64,000 bases of DNA from NCBI RefSeq assembly GCF_002575655.3, contig NC_053035.3:92157322-92221321 (forward strand), read 5' to 3'. Below are positions 12,081 through 23,794 of the stretch, in pieces. Position 1 is the stretch's first letter. Each line of letters opens with the position of its first letter. The notes beneath the pieces were generated by a model. That model saw only the letters and a list, made by a program, of their open reading frames with translations, did no database searches and was not told the origin of the DNA. The DNA is from Aegilops tauschii subsp. strangulata (lineage: Eukaryota; Streptophyta; Magnoliopsida; Poales; Poaceae). The position numbers were made by a program, and so were the translations under genes.

Positions 12081-13152
12081 TGTTGGGGAACACAGTAATT
12101 TTAAAAAAATTTGTACACACACGCAAGATCCATCTAGGTGATGCATAACAACGAGAGGGGAGAGTGTTGTCTACGTACCCTCATAGACCGTAAGCGGAAG
12201 CGTCATGACAACGCGGTTGATGTAGTCGTACATCTTCACGATCCGACCGATCCTAGCACCGAAGGTACAACACCTCCGCGATCTGCACACGTTTAGCTCG
12301 GTGACATCCCGTGAACTCTAGATCCAGCTGAGGTCGAGGGAGAGTTTCGTCAGCACAACCGCGTGGTGACGGTGATGATGAAGCTACCGGCGCAGGGCTT
12401 CGCCTAAGCACTGCAACGATATGACTGAGGTGGAAATCTGTGGAGGGGGCACCGCACACGGCTAAGACAACTGTCAACTTGTGTGTCTATGGGGTGCCCC
12501 CCTCCCCCGTATATAAAGGAGTGGAGGAGGGGGAGGGACGGCCCTCTCATGGAGCACCCAAGGGGGGAGTCCTACTCCCGATAGGAGTAGGATCCCCCCT
12601 TCCCTAGTTGGAGTAGGAGAGGAAGGAAGGAGGAGAGAGGGAGAAGGAAAGGGGGGCCGCCCCCCACCCCAATTCGGATTGGGCTTGGGGGGGGGGGGTG
12701 CCCCCACCTTGGCTGCCTCCTCCTCTCTCCCACTAAGGCCCAATAAGGCCCATAGACTCCCAGGGGGGTTCCGGTAACCTCCCGGTACTCCGGTAAATGC
12801 CCGAACTCACCCGGAACCATTTCGATGTCCAAACATAGCATTTCAATATATTGATCTTTATGTCTCAACCATTTCGAGACTCCTCGTCATGTCCGTGATC
12901 ACATCTGGGACTCCGAACAACCTTCGGTACATCAAAACACATAAACTCATAATACCGATCGTCATCGAGCGTTAAGCGTGCAGACCCTACAGGTTCGAGA
13001 ACTATGTAGGCATGACCAGGACTCATCTCCGGTCAATAACCAATAGCGGAACCTAGATGCTCATATTGGTTCCTACACATTCTATGAAGATCTTTATCGG
13101 TCAAACCGCATAACAACATACGTTGTTCCCTTTGTCATCGGTATGTTACTTG
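12081..13152 (-). repeat. Copia-A 3' LTR, left fragment
   Basis: It starts TGTTGGGGAACACAGTAATT, the reverse complement of the Angela-type LTR end. It is interrupted at 13152 by G1; the last five bases, ACTTG (13148-13152), are the G1 target duplication. The LTR continues at 49160, for about 1.73 kb in all. Confidence 0.88.
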
Positions 13153-13450
13153 TGTGACGCCCCCGATTTGACCGTACACTAATCATGCACGCAAATGTGT
13201 ACGATCAAGATCAGGAACTCACGGGAAGATATCACAACACAACTCTAAAACATAAATAAGTCATACAAGCATCATAATACAAGCCAGGGGCCTCGAGGGC
13301 TCGAATACAAGTGCTCGATCACAGACGAGTCAGCGTAAGCAACAATATCTGAGTACAGACATAAGTTAAACAAGTTTGCTTTAAGAAGGCTAGCACAAAT
13401 TGGGATACAGATCGAACGAGGCGCAGGCCTCCTGCCTGGGATCCTCCTAA

Positions 13451-14877
13451 CTACTCCTGGTCGTCGTCATCGGGCTGCACGTAGTAGTAGGCACCTCCAG
13501 TGTCGTAGGAGTCCTCGTCGACGGTGGCGTCTGGCTCCTGGACTCCAGCATCTGGTTGCGACAACCAGGTAAAAGGGAAAGGGGAAAAGAGGGAGAGAAG
13601 CAACCGTGAGTACTCATCCAAAGTACTCGCAAGCAAGGAGCTACACTACATATGCATGGGTATATGTGTAAAGGGCCATATCAGTGGACTGAACTGCAGA
13701 ATGCCAGAATAAGAGGGGGATAGCTAGTCCTGTCGAAGACTACGCTTCTGGCCATCTCCATCTTGCAGCATGTAGAAGAGAGTAGATTGAAGTCCTCCAA
13801 GTAGCATCGCATAGCATAATCCTACCCGGCGATCCCCTCCTCGTCGCCCTGTTAGAGAGCGATCACCGGGTTGTATCTGGCACTTGGAAGGGTGTATTTT
13901 ATTCAGTATCCGGTTCTAGTTGTCATAAGGTCAAGGTACAACTCCGGGTCGTCCTTTTACCGAGGGACACGGCTATTCGAATAGATAAACTTCCCTGCAG
14001 GGGTGCACCACATAACCCAACACGCTCGATCCCATTTGGCCGGACACACTTTTCTGGGTCATGCCTGGCCTCGGAAGATCAACACGTCGCAGCCCCACCT
14101 AGGCTCCAACGAGAGGTCAACACGCCGGTCTAAATCCTATGCGCGCAGGGGTCTGGGCCCATGGCCCATTGCACACCTGCACGTTGCGAGGGCGGCCAGA
14201 AGCAGACCTAGCCTAATGGCGTTCCAGTCCAATCCGGCGCGCGCCGCTCCGTCGCTGACGTCAAAAAGAGCTTCGGCTGATACCACGACGTCGAGTGCCC
14301 ATAACTGTTCCCGCGTAGCTGGTTAGTGCGTATAGACCAAATGGCCAGACTCAGATCAAATACCAAGAACTCGTTAAGCGTGTTATGTCGAAGTAACCGC
14401 GGCCGCCGTCCAGGGCCAGGCCCACCTCTCGCCTAGGTGGTCTCAACCTGCCCTGTCGCTCCGCCACAAAGATCCACTTGCGGGTACTCCTACGAGCCGA
14501 CCTGACTTTAGTCATCACATGTGTCATGTATATATTATATAAGTATATACCCGTGATCACCGCCCAAGTGATCACGGCCCGATAGTATAGCACAGCAGAC
14601 GGACAAGAATGTAGGGCCACTGATGGAAAACTAGCATCCTATACTAAGCAGGTAGGATTGCAGGTAAAGGTAACAACAGTAGAAGCAAGGGCAGGCTATG
14701 CATCAGTATAGGATTAACGGAAAGCAGTAACATGCTACACTACTCTAATGCAAGCAGTATAGAGAAGAATAGGCGATATCTGGTGATCAAGGGGGGGCTT
14801 GCCTGGTTGCTCTGGCAAGTAGGAGGGGTCGTCAACTCCGTAGTCGAACTGGGCAGCAGCAGTGTCGGTCTCGTAGT
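13451..14877 (-). other. LTR-embedded split acidic ORF, G1 3' LTR copy (candidate)
   Basis: Read on the minus strand, block a (14877 down to 14803, 75 bp) follows a pyrimidine-rich tract ending TAG and encodes DYETDTAAAQFDYG then VDDPSYLPEQP. It ends CCAG at a GC-type donor (GCAAG). Block b (13551 down to 13451, 101 bp) follows a T/C-rich tract. The phases fit (one base plus two), and it encodes an Asp/Tyr-rich tail DATVDEDSYDTGGAYYYVQ and ends in TAG. No upstream ATG exon was identified. Splicing is inferred, not shown. Confidence 0.35.
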
Positions 14878-15260
14878 CTACCGGAGAGAAGAAGGGGAAG
14901 AAACATTAAATACAATGCAAACATAAGCATGACGATGCGTGACATGACAATGAGCGGTGCTAGGTGTGTCCTAACGCGACAGTAGGTGGTACCGGCGAAG
15001 GGGGGAACATCCGGGAAAGTATTCCCGATGTTTCGCGTTTTCGGACAGACGGACCGGAGGGGGAAAGTTGCGAGTTCGATAGGTTAGGGATGTGTGGTGG
15101 ACGAACGGGCTGCGTATCCGGATTCGTCTCTTCGTTCTGAGCAACTTTCATGTACAAAGTATTTCCATCCGAGTTACGGATTAAAAGATATGATTTTCAA
15201 AAGAATTTATTAATTTCTGGAATTTAATTAATTATTTAATTTAATTCGAAATTTGGATTT

Positions 15261-15346
15261 ATGACATCAGCATGATGTCATGCTGACATCAGCAGTCAAC
15301 GTTGACCGTTGACCTGGTCAACCTGACAGGTGGGTCCCACCTGTCA
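15261..15346 (-). promoter_or_regulatory. Palindrome and TTGAC cluster in G1 3' LTR
   Basis: 15261-15292 is a near-palindrome built of alternating TGACATCA/TGATGTCA motifs (bZIP-type half sites). GTTGACC/GGTCAAC W-box-like motifs follow at 15296-15322. A 23-bp inverted repeat TGACAGGTGGG-T-CCCACCTGTCA follows at 15324-15346. The same cluster recurs in the other G1/G2 LTRs. A role in stress-responsive transcription is inference. Confidence 0.4.
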
Positions 15347-16836
15347 GGGGCTGTTAGCTAATTAACTACTGTTTAATCAAATTAACTAACTAATTAGATT
15401 AATTTAAACAAGATTAATTAACTTAATTAATTTAGTTAAATAATTAAATTTATTTTTATTATTTGTTTTATTTATATATATATTTTTTAATTCTTTTTTT
15501 AGACGTTCAGGGGGCTGGGCTATCGGGCACAGCCCGAACGGGCACTGGCCCGCGGGGCGCACCCGATTTGGGCGCTGCGGGTGCGGGCAACGGGCGCAAC
15601 GCCCGGCCCGAACGGGCGCTCGCCCAGGTGCAAGCGGACCAGGGAGGGCACCGGAACAGGGGAGGCCAGTAGCCACAGCGTGGCCATGGTCGGAGCGGGG
15701 CGAGGCCGCGGTGGTGCGCTGCCAGCCGCCGGAGGTGGCGCAGAGGGGCGAGGCCACCGTGGCGACGGGGCGCTGCAGCCCGACTGGTCCCTGGCGTCGG
15801 CGGGAGCGGAGGAAGGCGTCGGCCAGGGCAAGGGACAGAGGAGGCGCGGCCGTGGGCGCGCGGGAGGAGCGGAGCAGCAGCGGCGGGACAGGGGGCGGCC
15901 GGGGTGAGGCCACGACGGGCGCAGGCCTCGGCGGCCAGAGCGAAGGAGGGGGCCGCGGGTGCGCGGGCCGGCGGCCAGGTGCGGGTGTGCGCGACGGGGC
16001 AGAACGGGGCGAGGCCGGGCGGAGCTGCGGGAGGAGGTGCGGTCGCGGGGCGGCCAAACGCAGGAGCAGGGGCGGAGAGGAGCGCCGGCGGCAGGGCGAG
16101 GCCGGCGCGCGGCTGATGCGGACGGGCAATAGCGGCGGTGAGCGGGGGAAGCGGAGGAAGGCAGAGCCTCACCGCGGGGCGTAGGGTACGGGGCAGCGGT
16201 GCTCGGGGTGGGGGACGGGGACGAGGCGACGCAGGGGAGGAGGCGAGGCGACTCCGGGCGACGACGATCCGGGCGGCGGCGCAGAGGTCCAGGGGCGGCG
16301 GGGTCGAACGCGACGGGCGATGGCCTCCTCCTCGATCCCGATCGAATCGGGGGAGAGGGGAGGGGATATTTCGTGGGGGGGGGGGAGTGTCGGTGGGTAC
16401 TGGGGGGAGTGGGGAGGAGTGGATAAGGGAGTGGGGGCGGGGTGGGCCGGCCGGCTGGGCCCTGGGGGTTGGCCCAGTTGGGCCAGGGTCTAGTGGGGGG
16501 GGGGGTTTCTCCTTTCTTTTTTTGTTTGTTTTCTCTTTTGTATTTTCTTTTCTTTTATTTATTTTATTTTCTGTTTTATTTCAATTTAAATTATTTAGGC
16601 ATTTTATAAAAATGTGTTTACTACACCATAATTAACTATGCCTTATTTGGCATCTCCCGAACATTTTTGTTTTAAATTTTGAAAAACTTTTATTGTCGAC
16701 ATTAATTTAAATTTGAACTTTGAAACGGTTGGACCTAACGGTAGATTAGCAACAGTAACCGTGGTGACGTGGCACCATTAGCGTGGGATTACTGTAGCTT
16801 GATTACCCGGGCGTTACAAAACTCCTCCACTACAAG

Positions 16837-16855
16837 AAATCTCGTCCCGAGATTT
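16837..16855 (-). other. Conserved palindrome at G1 pol end, beside the PPT
   Basis: AAATCTCGTCCCGAGATTT has perfect 8-base arms and overlaps the pol stop codon region. The polypurine tract (reverse of 16819-16835) lies between it and the LTR. The equivalent in G2 is at 31333-31351. Confidence 0.7.
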
Positions 16856-19800
16856 AGGAGGTAGAAGGAAACAATGCGGGGTATTCATCACGCAGGCGAT
16901 CCTCGCGTTCCCAAGTGGCTTCATTTTCAGAATGGTGCGACCACTGGACTTTGAGGAACTTGATCGCCTTCTGAAGTGTGCGGCGTTCAGCTTGGTCGAG
17001 AATGCGGACCGGGTGCTCCTTATAGGAGAGGTCCTGCTGCAATTCGAGCACTTCATGATCCACAGCTCGGATTGGGTCCTTGAAGCAACGGCGGAGCTGT
17101 GACACATGGAACACATCGTGAACCTGAGAAAGGTTCGGCGGTAGCTCCAGTTGGTATGCCACTTTTCCACGCCTTTCGAGAATAGTGAATGGGCCAATAT
17201 AGCGAGGAGCTAGTTTGCCCTTGATCCCGAAGCGGTGAGCACCCTTCATAAGTGTGACTCGAAGATAAGCCTTTTCGCCAGGTTGATAGACCATGTCTTT
17301 ATGATGACGGTCATACTGACTCTTCTGACGTGACTGAGCAGTCTTGAGATTCTCACGGATAATGCGGACTTGTTCTTCGGCATGTTGGATAATATCCGGA
17401 CCGAAGAGTGGACGTTCCCCAGTTTCTGACCAGTTCAGAGGGGTTCGGCACTTTCGTCCATATAACACTTCGAAGGGGGCCATCTTCAGACTAGCTTGAT
17501 AGCTATTATTAAAGGAGAACTCAGCATACGGGAGAGATTCCTCCCATTTCTTGCCGAAGGAAATAACACAAGCTCGAAGCATGTCTTCGAGAACTTGGTT
17601 GACGCGTTCAACTTGCCCTTGCGACTGAGGATGAAACGCAGTACTGAATGACAGATGAGTTCCCATAGCTTCTTGGAAACTTGCCCAGAATCTTGAAGTG
17701 AATAAGCTGCCACGGTCTGAGCTGATAACTAATGGAATACCGTGGAGTGAAACAATCCTGGACATATAGAGCGTTGCCAGCTGACTAGCAGTGATCGTTT
17801 CTTTGACCGCCTGGAAATGTGCAACTTTGGAAAGCCGGTCAATGACGACAAGAATAGCATCATTACCTTTCTGTGATTTGGGAAATCCAGTGATGAAGTC
17901 CATCTCAACATGGTCCCATTTCCATTCAGGAATACAGATAGGTTGCAGAGTTCCAGCAGGTCTTTGATGTTCTGCTTTGATACGATGGCAAACGTCACAC
18001 TCAGCAACATAACGAGCAATGTCTTGCTTCATATTAGACCACCAGAATCTCTGACGGATGTCTTGGTACATCTTTGTACTACCAGGATGGATACATAGAG
18101 GCATATCATGAGCTTCTCTCATAACTTCCTGTGTCATATCCAGGTTTTTCTCTGCACATGGCACCACTAGGCGGCCCTTGAAGTATAAGGTGCCATCTTC
18201 AGCAATAGTGAAGAATTAGGGCTTTCCTTCTGCGAGGTAGCGCTTAATCTTGTGGGCTTCAGAGTCATACTTCTGTAGACTTTTGATGCTGTCCACGAGA
18301 TCTGGTTTAGCAACTAGGGTATTGAGGGAACCCTGGGTAACAACGTGGAGGGCGTGAATGACAGCAGCAAGTTCGAGGTCGTGAACTGGGTAGTTCTCTT
18401 CGTGAGGGCGCAATTGCCGAGAGGCATAAGCAATCACTTTGCGGTCTTGCATTAGGACACAGCCTAATCCTTGACGGGAAGCGTCGTAGTAAATGACGAA
18501 GTCCTTCTTAGTATCAGGTGGAGCTAGAACTGGGGCAGAAGTCAACTTGTCTTTGAGTGCCTGGAAACTTTCCTGACATTTGTCTGTCCATTGAAACTTG
18601 ACGCCCTTATGCAACAGGCTAGTCAGAGGCCTGGCGATCTTGGAGAAGTTCTCGACGAATCGACGGCAATAGCTGGCGAGACCGAGAAAACTTCTGACTT
18701 GCTTAACGTTCTTGGGAGGAGTCCAATCAAGGATAGCCTGGACTCGTTCAGGGTTGACGGCAATACCATCCTTAGAGATGACATGCCCAAGATAGGTTAC
18801 TTCCGGTAGCCAGAATTCACATTTGGAGAACTTGGCATATAGTTGATGCTCTCGTAGCTTTTCCAGCACAAGTCGAAGATGTTCAGCATGTTCTTCTTCG
18901 TTCTTGGAAAATACCAGGATATCATCCAGATAAACCACAACGAACTTGTGGAGGTAATCCATGAATATATAGTTCATCAGACGAGAGAAGGTGGCTGGAG
19001 TATTGGTTAAACCGAAAGACATGACGGTGTACTCGTATGAACCATATCGAGTCACGAAGGCGGTCTTTGGGATATCCTCTTCGCGAACACGGATCTGGTG
19101 GTAACCCAACCTCAATTCGAGCTTAGAGAACACTGACGAACCCGCCAGTTGATCATATAGATCATTGATCCGAGGAAGAGGGTATTTATTCTGAATGGTA
19201 GCTTGGTTTATAGGACGGTAGTCTTGAACTAATCGGTTTGTCCCATCCTTCTTCTTGACAAAGAGAGAAGGTGCTCCCCAAGGAGAGCAACTTGGGCGAA
19301 TGAATCCTTTGCGAAGAGAATTGTCGATTTCCTCCTTAAGCTCAAGGAGTTCATGCGGCGGCATCTTGTAGGGTCGCTTGGCTATAGGAGTGGTGCCTGA
19401 TTTCAAGTCGATGATGAATTCGACAGCTCTAGCAGGGGGAATCCCTGGAAGCTCTTCAGGGAAGACGTCGAGGAATTCACGCACGACGGGAATGTTTTCA
19501 ATGCCCTCGAGTGGTGCGGCGTTCAAGGCATTCAATGCATAGAGCCTGGCCTCGGCATTTTGCACCAGATGAGCTTGGTAAGTAACTATTTCATCTGAAG
19601 GGTGTAGCAGATGGACGGTCTTAGTGGTGCAAACGATTGAAGCAGTATGCGCTTTTAACCAATTCATTCCCAGAATGAGATCAATGCTACAGGACTTCAG
19701 TACGATGGGAGAGACAAGAAATTCCAGTCCTTCGATTTCAACGGGGACGTCGTTGCAAATCATGGAGGTTCGACATTGGCCCGCAGGGGTGTGTACTAAT

Positions 19801-20370
19801 AGTGAAGCATTCATGTCTTCGCTTCTAATGCCGTGCATGAATGCAAAATCTTCTGACATGAATGAATGTGATGCACCTGTATCAAATAAAACGGATGCTG
19901 GTACTGAATTTACGAGGAGTGTACCCATCACAGTAGCAGGCTGGTCTTGAGCTTCATTGAGATCAACGTGGTTGGCATGAACACGACCATAAGACTTGGC
20001 CTTGTTGCTGCGGGGCTGGTTGCTTCCATGGCCAGTTGCTGGAAGGGCCAGTTGATTCTGGTTCTGGTTGCATTCTCTAGCACGGTGTCCTGGTTGACCA
20101 CACCTGAAGCACAAGCCATTATTGGGAGTGGGAACAGGAGCTTGGGGTGGTGGAGCTGGAAGTCTTGACTGCCTAGATGGCGGTGGAGGCAGACGAGGTG
20201 CAGCATAGGTCTGCCTTGGGGCAGATGCATTTGGACGGTACATGCTGTTCGGGATCCATATCTTACGCTTCTGTGAGGGCGGGCCCGATGATGAGCCCGT
20301 GTCACGGTTGCGCCTGTGAGAGCTCTGGTATTCCTGCAGACCAGTTTCGACATTGATGGCCTTGTTCACC
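16854..20370 (-). pseudogene. G1 gag C-terminus, protease, RT, RNase H, integrase, chromodomain
   Basis: Reading on the minus strand from 20370: end of gag with zinc knuckle [14 protein letters not shown]; protease [14 protein letters not shown] with [13 protein letters not shown] (near 18930); RNase H start ([17 protein letters not shown]); integrase with HPGST zinc finger, DRLSKVAHF and [13 protein letters not shown]; chromodomain ([20 protein letters not shown]); stop near 16854. Two lesions: an in-frame deletion at about 18350 (roughly 110 codons relative to G2) removes the rest of RNase H, including the TDHQSL and ADALSR regions; and an in-frame TAA (18216-18218) sits between RNase H and integrase. 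The upstream half of gag continues at 35146 across the G2 insertion. Confidence 0.93.
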
Positions 20371-21776
20371 TGTAACACCCCGAGAATCATGCTACAGTAA
20401 CTCTCTGTGATTAAGCTAATCATGTTGCTAAACAGGGCTTGATCACATTGGAGTCACATTTCTTTTCAAACTCCTAATTCAAACTTCAATTAAATTTAAA
20501 GTGGAAAATAAAAGTTGTCAAAATTGAAAAACTAAAATGTTCATTAAATAATAAATAATTCTGAAGCAATTATAAAATTGTAACTAAACTTAAATGGATT
20601 AGTTAAGTGACCCTAACAACCTCAAACTTTGGCGAGCAACAACATTTAATAACCTTTTAATTAATCTAAATTCAATATGAATTAGTATTTCACCCAAACT
20701 AGTTTTTGGTGCAAGGATCTGATGCACTGCAACTTATAAGCTAGCTCCCATATTTAATAAATACCATTTAGGTGCTAAACATTTTTGCAAACGGAAAATG
20801 AATATTAATAAAAAAAGGGAAAAGGCATCAATAGGACCCCTCCCCCACCCGCTGGGCCAACCGGCCCAGCTGGCCACCAGGTCATCCAGGCCGGCCCAGA
20901 CCCAGGCCATTAACCCCTCCCGGGGGGCACCGAAACCCTAACCCCCCATTCCCCACGATCCCCACTCTCCTCCCCCCCGCGCGATCTGGATCAGGGGCGC
21001 CCCAACGCATCGCCGCCCCGATCCCGTTGCCCCCGAGCCCGACGCCGGGGCCCGACGCCGCCGGGCTGCCCCGCCCCACCACTCCGTCGCCGGAACGCCA
21101 TCGCCGCCGCCTCGCTCCACCAATCCTCCCCGAACAACCTCCACGCGCCCGACGCCGCCGATCTCTTCCCTCGACGCCGTCGCCGGAGACCACCCCGCCG
21201 GACTGCCTCCCCTACGTCGCCAGCGTCCCCGTGCTCCTCCTCGACCCCCGCTGCCGAACCCCTACCGCCCCTGTGAGCTCCCCCTCTCCTCGTTCCCCCT
21301 GTGCGCCCTGCCTCTCCCCTGCGCTCGGCTCCGCCGCCCGCCGGCGCCCGCGGACAGCCGCCCCCGGCCAACCACGTGGTGCCCCGCCCGACGCACGCTT
21401 CCCCTGCTCCTGGCCGCGCGCACCTCGCGTCGAGGCAACGCCTCGCCGGCGGCCTTGCCATCGATCGCCCGCGGCCCCCTCGCTGGCCGCCGCTCGGGTC
21501 CGTCCCGCCGGGCCACCGCGCCCCCCTACCCCGGCCCGGCCACGCCCTACCCCGGCCGGCGCCCTGCCCGCCGGCGCCCCTCTGGGTGCCGCGGCGCACA
21601 CTAACGGGCGCCCGCGCCCGCGCCCGTAACCCGCACCCGCATCGCCCCCTCTGGGCCACTGCCAAACGGGCCCCCCCACACAGAACGTTTACAAAAAAAA
21701 TAAAATAATAAATAAAAATAATAAATAAAAGTTGCTACACCGGCCCGCGCCCCCCCCCCCCCCCGCGCGATCTATT
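20371..21776 (+). repeat. Truncated extra LTR copy at the 5' side of G2
   Basis: It starts TGTAACACCCCGAGAATCAT exactly like the full LTR and matches its first 1.35 kb with scattered differences, including a missing CCCGCCGTCGC block near 21060. It then ends in about 45 bp not seen in the other LTRs (21730-21776, containing a long C run), directly abutting the full LTR start at 21777. Confidence 0.88.
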
Positions 21777-23320
21777 TGTAACACCCCGAGAATCATGCTA
21801 CAGTAACTCTCTGTGATTAAGCTAATCATGTTGCTAAACAGGGCTTGATCACATTGGAGTCACATTTCTTTTCAAACTCCTAATTCAAACTTCAATCAAA
21901 TTTAAAGTGGAAAATAAAAGTTGTCAAAATTGAAAAACTAAAATGTTCATTAAATAACAAATAATTCTGAAGCAATTATAAAATTGTAACTAAACTTAAA
22001 TGGATTAGTTAAGTGACCCTAACAACCTCAAACTTTGGCGAGCAACAACATTTAATAACCTTTTAATTAATCTAAATTCAATATGAATTAGTATTTCACC
22101 CAAACTAGTTTTTGGTGCAAGGATCTGATGCACTGCAACTTATAAGCTAGCTCCCATATTTAATAAATACCATTTAGGTGCTAAACATTTTTGCAAACAG
22201 AAAAGGAATATTAATAAAAAAAGAAGGGAAAAGGCATCAATAGGACCCCTCCCCCACCCGCTGGGCCAACCGGCCCAGCTGGCCACCAGGTCATCCAGGC
22301 CGGCCCAGACCCAGGCCATTAACCCCTCCCGGGGGGCACCGAAACCCTAACCCCCCATTCCCCACGATCCCCACTCTCCTTCCCCCCCCGCGTGATCTGG
22401 ATCAGGGGCGCCCCAACGCATCGCCGCCCCGATCCCGTTGCCCCCGAGCCCGACGCCGGGGCCCGACGCCGCCCCGCCGTCGCCGGGCTGCCCCGCCCCA
22501 CCACTCCGTCGCCGGAACGCCATCGCCGCCGCCTCGCTCCACCAATCCTCCCCGAACAACCTCCACGCGCCCGACGCCGCCGATCTCTTCCCTCGACGCC
22601 GTCGCTGGAGACCACCCCGCCGGACTGCCTCCCCTACGTCGCCAGCGTCCCCGTGCTCCTCCTCGACCCCCGCTGCCGAACCCCTACCGCCCCTGTGAGC
22701 TCCCCCTCTCCTCGTTCCCCCTGTGCGCCCTGCCTCTCCCCTGCGCTCGGCTCCGCCGCCCGCCGGCGCCCGCGGACAGCCGCCCCCGGCCAACCACGTG
22801 GTGCCCCGCCCGACGCACGCTTCCCCTGCTCCTGGCCGCGCGCACCTCGCGTCGAGGCAACGCCTCCCAGCGGCCTTGCCATCGATCGCCCGCGGCCCCC
22901 TCGCTGGCCGCCGCTCGGGTCCGTCCCGCCGGGCCACCGCGCCCCCTACCCCGGCTCGGCCTCGCCCTACCCCGGCTGGCCCTGCCCGCCGGCGCCCCTC
23001 TGGGTGCCGCGGCGCACACTAACGGGCGCCCGCGCCCGCGCCCGTAACCCGCACCCGCATCGCCCCCTCTGGGCCACTGCCAAACGGGCCCCCCCCACAG
23101 AAGGTTTACAAAAAAAATAAAAATAATAATAATAGTAATAAATTAATTAATAAAAATTAATGAATAAATAAATAAAGAAAATAAAAATAAAAATAATTTT
23201 AATTAATTAATTAACTAAATTAATTAAGTTAATTAATCCTGTTTAAATAAATCTAATTAGATAATTAATTTAATTAAACAGTAATTATTTAGCTAAACCC
23301 TAATTAACCTAAACAGAGAA

Positions 23321-23412
23321 TGACAGGTGGGTCCCACTGGACCCACCTGTCAGTTTGACTTAGTCAACCCCTGTTGACTGCTGATGTCAGCATGACATCA
23401 TGCTGATGTCAT
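23321..23412 (+). promoter_or_regulatory. Inverted repeats and TTGAC/TGATGTCA cluster in G2 5' LTR
   Basis: 23321-23352 is a perfect inverted repeat with 14-base arms (TGACAGGTGGGTCC / GGACCCACCTGTCA) and spacer CACT. TTGACTTAGTCAA and GTTGAC follow (W-box core TTGAC). 23381-23412 carries interlocked TGATGTCA/TGACATCA palindromes (bZIP half sites). Known factor families bind such cores; use here is inference. The copy at 32936-33027 in the 3' LTR has a damaged right arm in the first repeat. Confidence 0.4.
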
Positions 23413-23794
23413 AAATCCAAATTTCGAATTAAATTAAATAATTAATTAAATCCAGAAATTAATAAAATCTTTAGAAAATCATATCTTTTAATCCGTAACT
23501 CGGATTAAAATATTTTCAACATGAAAGTTGCTCAGAACGACGAGACGAGTCCGAATACGCAGTCCGTTCGTCCACCACACCTCCCTAACCTATTGAAGTA
23601 GCAACTTTCCTCCTCCGGTCCGTCTGTCTGAAAACGCGAAACATCGGGAATACTTCCCGGATGTTCCCCCCCTTCGCCGGTACCATCTACTGTCGCGTTA
23701 GGACACACCTAGCACCGCTCATTGTCATGTCACGCATCGTCATGCTTATGTTTGTATTGTATTTACTGTTTCTTCCCCCTCTTCTCTCCGGTAG

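Larger units (their letters stand above)
13153..16818 (-). repeat. G1 3' LTR (about 3.67 kb)
   Basis: Bounded by TGTGACGCCCCCG at the left and GGGCGTTACA at the right (reverse-complement reading). It contains, in LTR orientation: a distinct AT-rich 5' part (about 16500-16818), a GC-rich gene-like leader (about 15510-16500), an AT-rich stretch, inverted repeats (15261-15346), and the two exon-like blocks at 14803-14877 and 13451-13551. The partner LTR is 36871-49154, excluding Copia-B. Confidence 0.92.

Noticed and set aside
15404..16635. Long ORFs on both strands in the G1 3' LTR GC-rich block (and 47833-48971)
   Set aside because: Same reason: GC-driven open frames in an LTR with no domain.
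16826..16840. CACTACAAGAAAT as a CACTA transposon end
   Set aside because: The same sequence is present in G2 at the polypurine tract (reverse complement near 31350), so it belongs to the Gypsy 3' end.
20991..23120. Long Pro/Arg/Ala-rich ORFs on both strands in the G2 LTRs
   Set aside because: They overlap on both strands in very GC-rich sequence where stops are rare, start codons are not shared, and frames change between LTR copies. They are composition artefacts.
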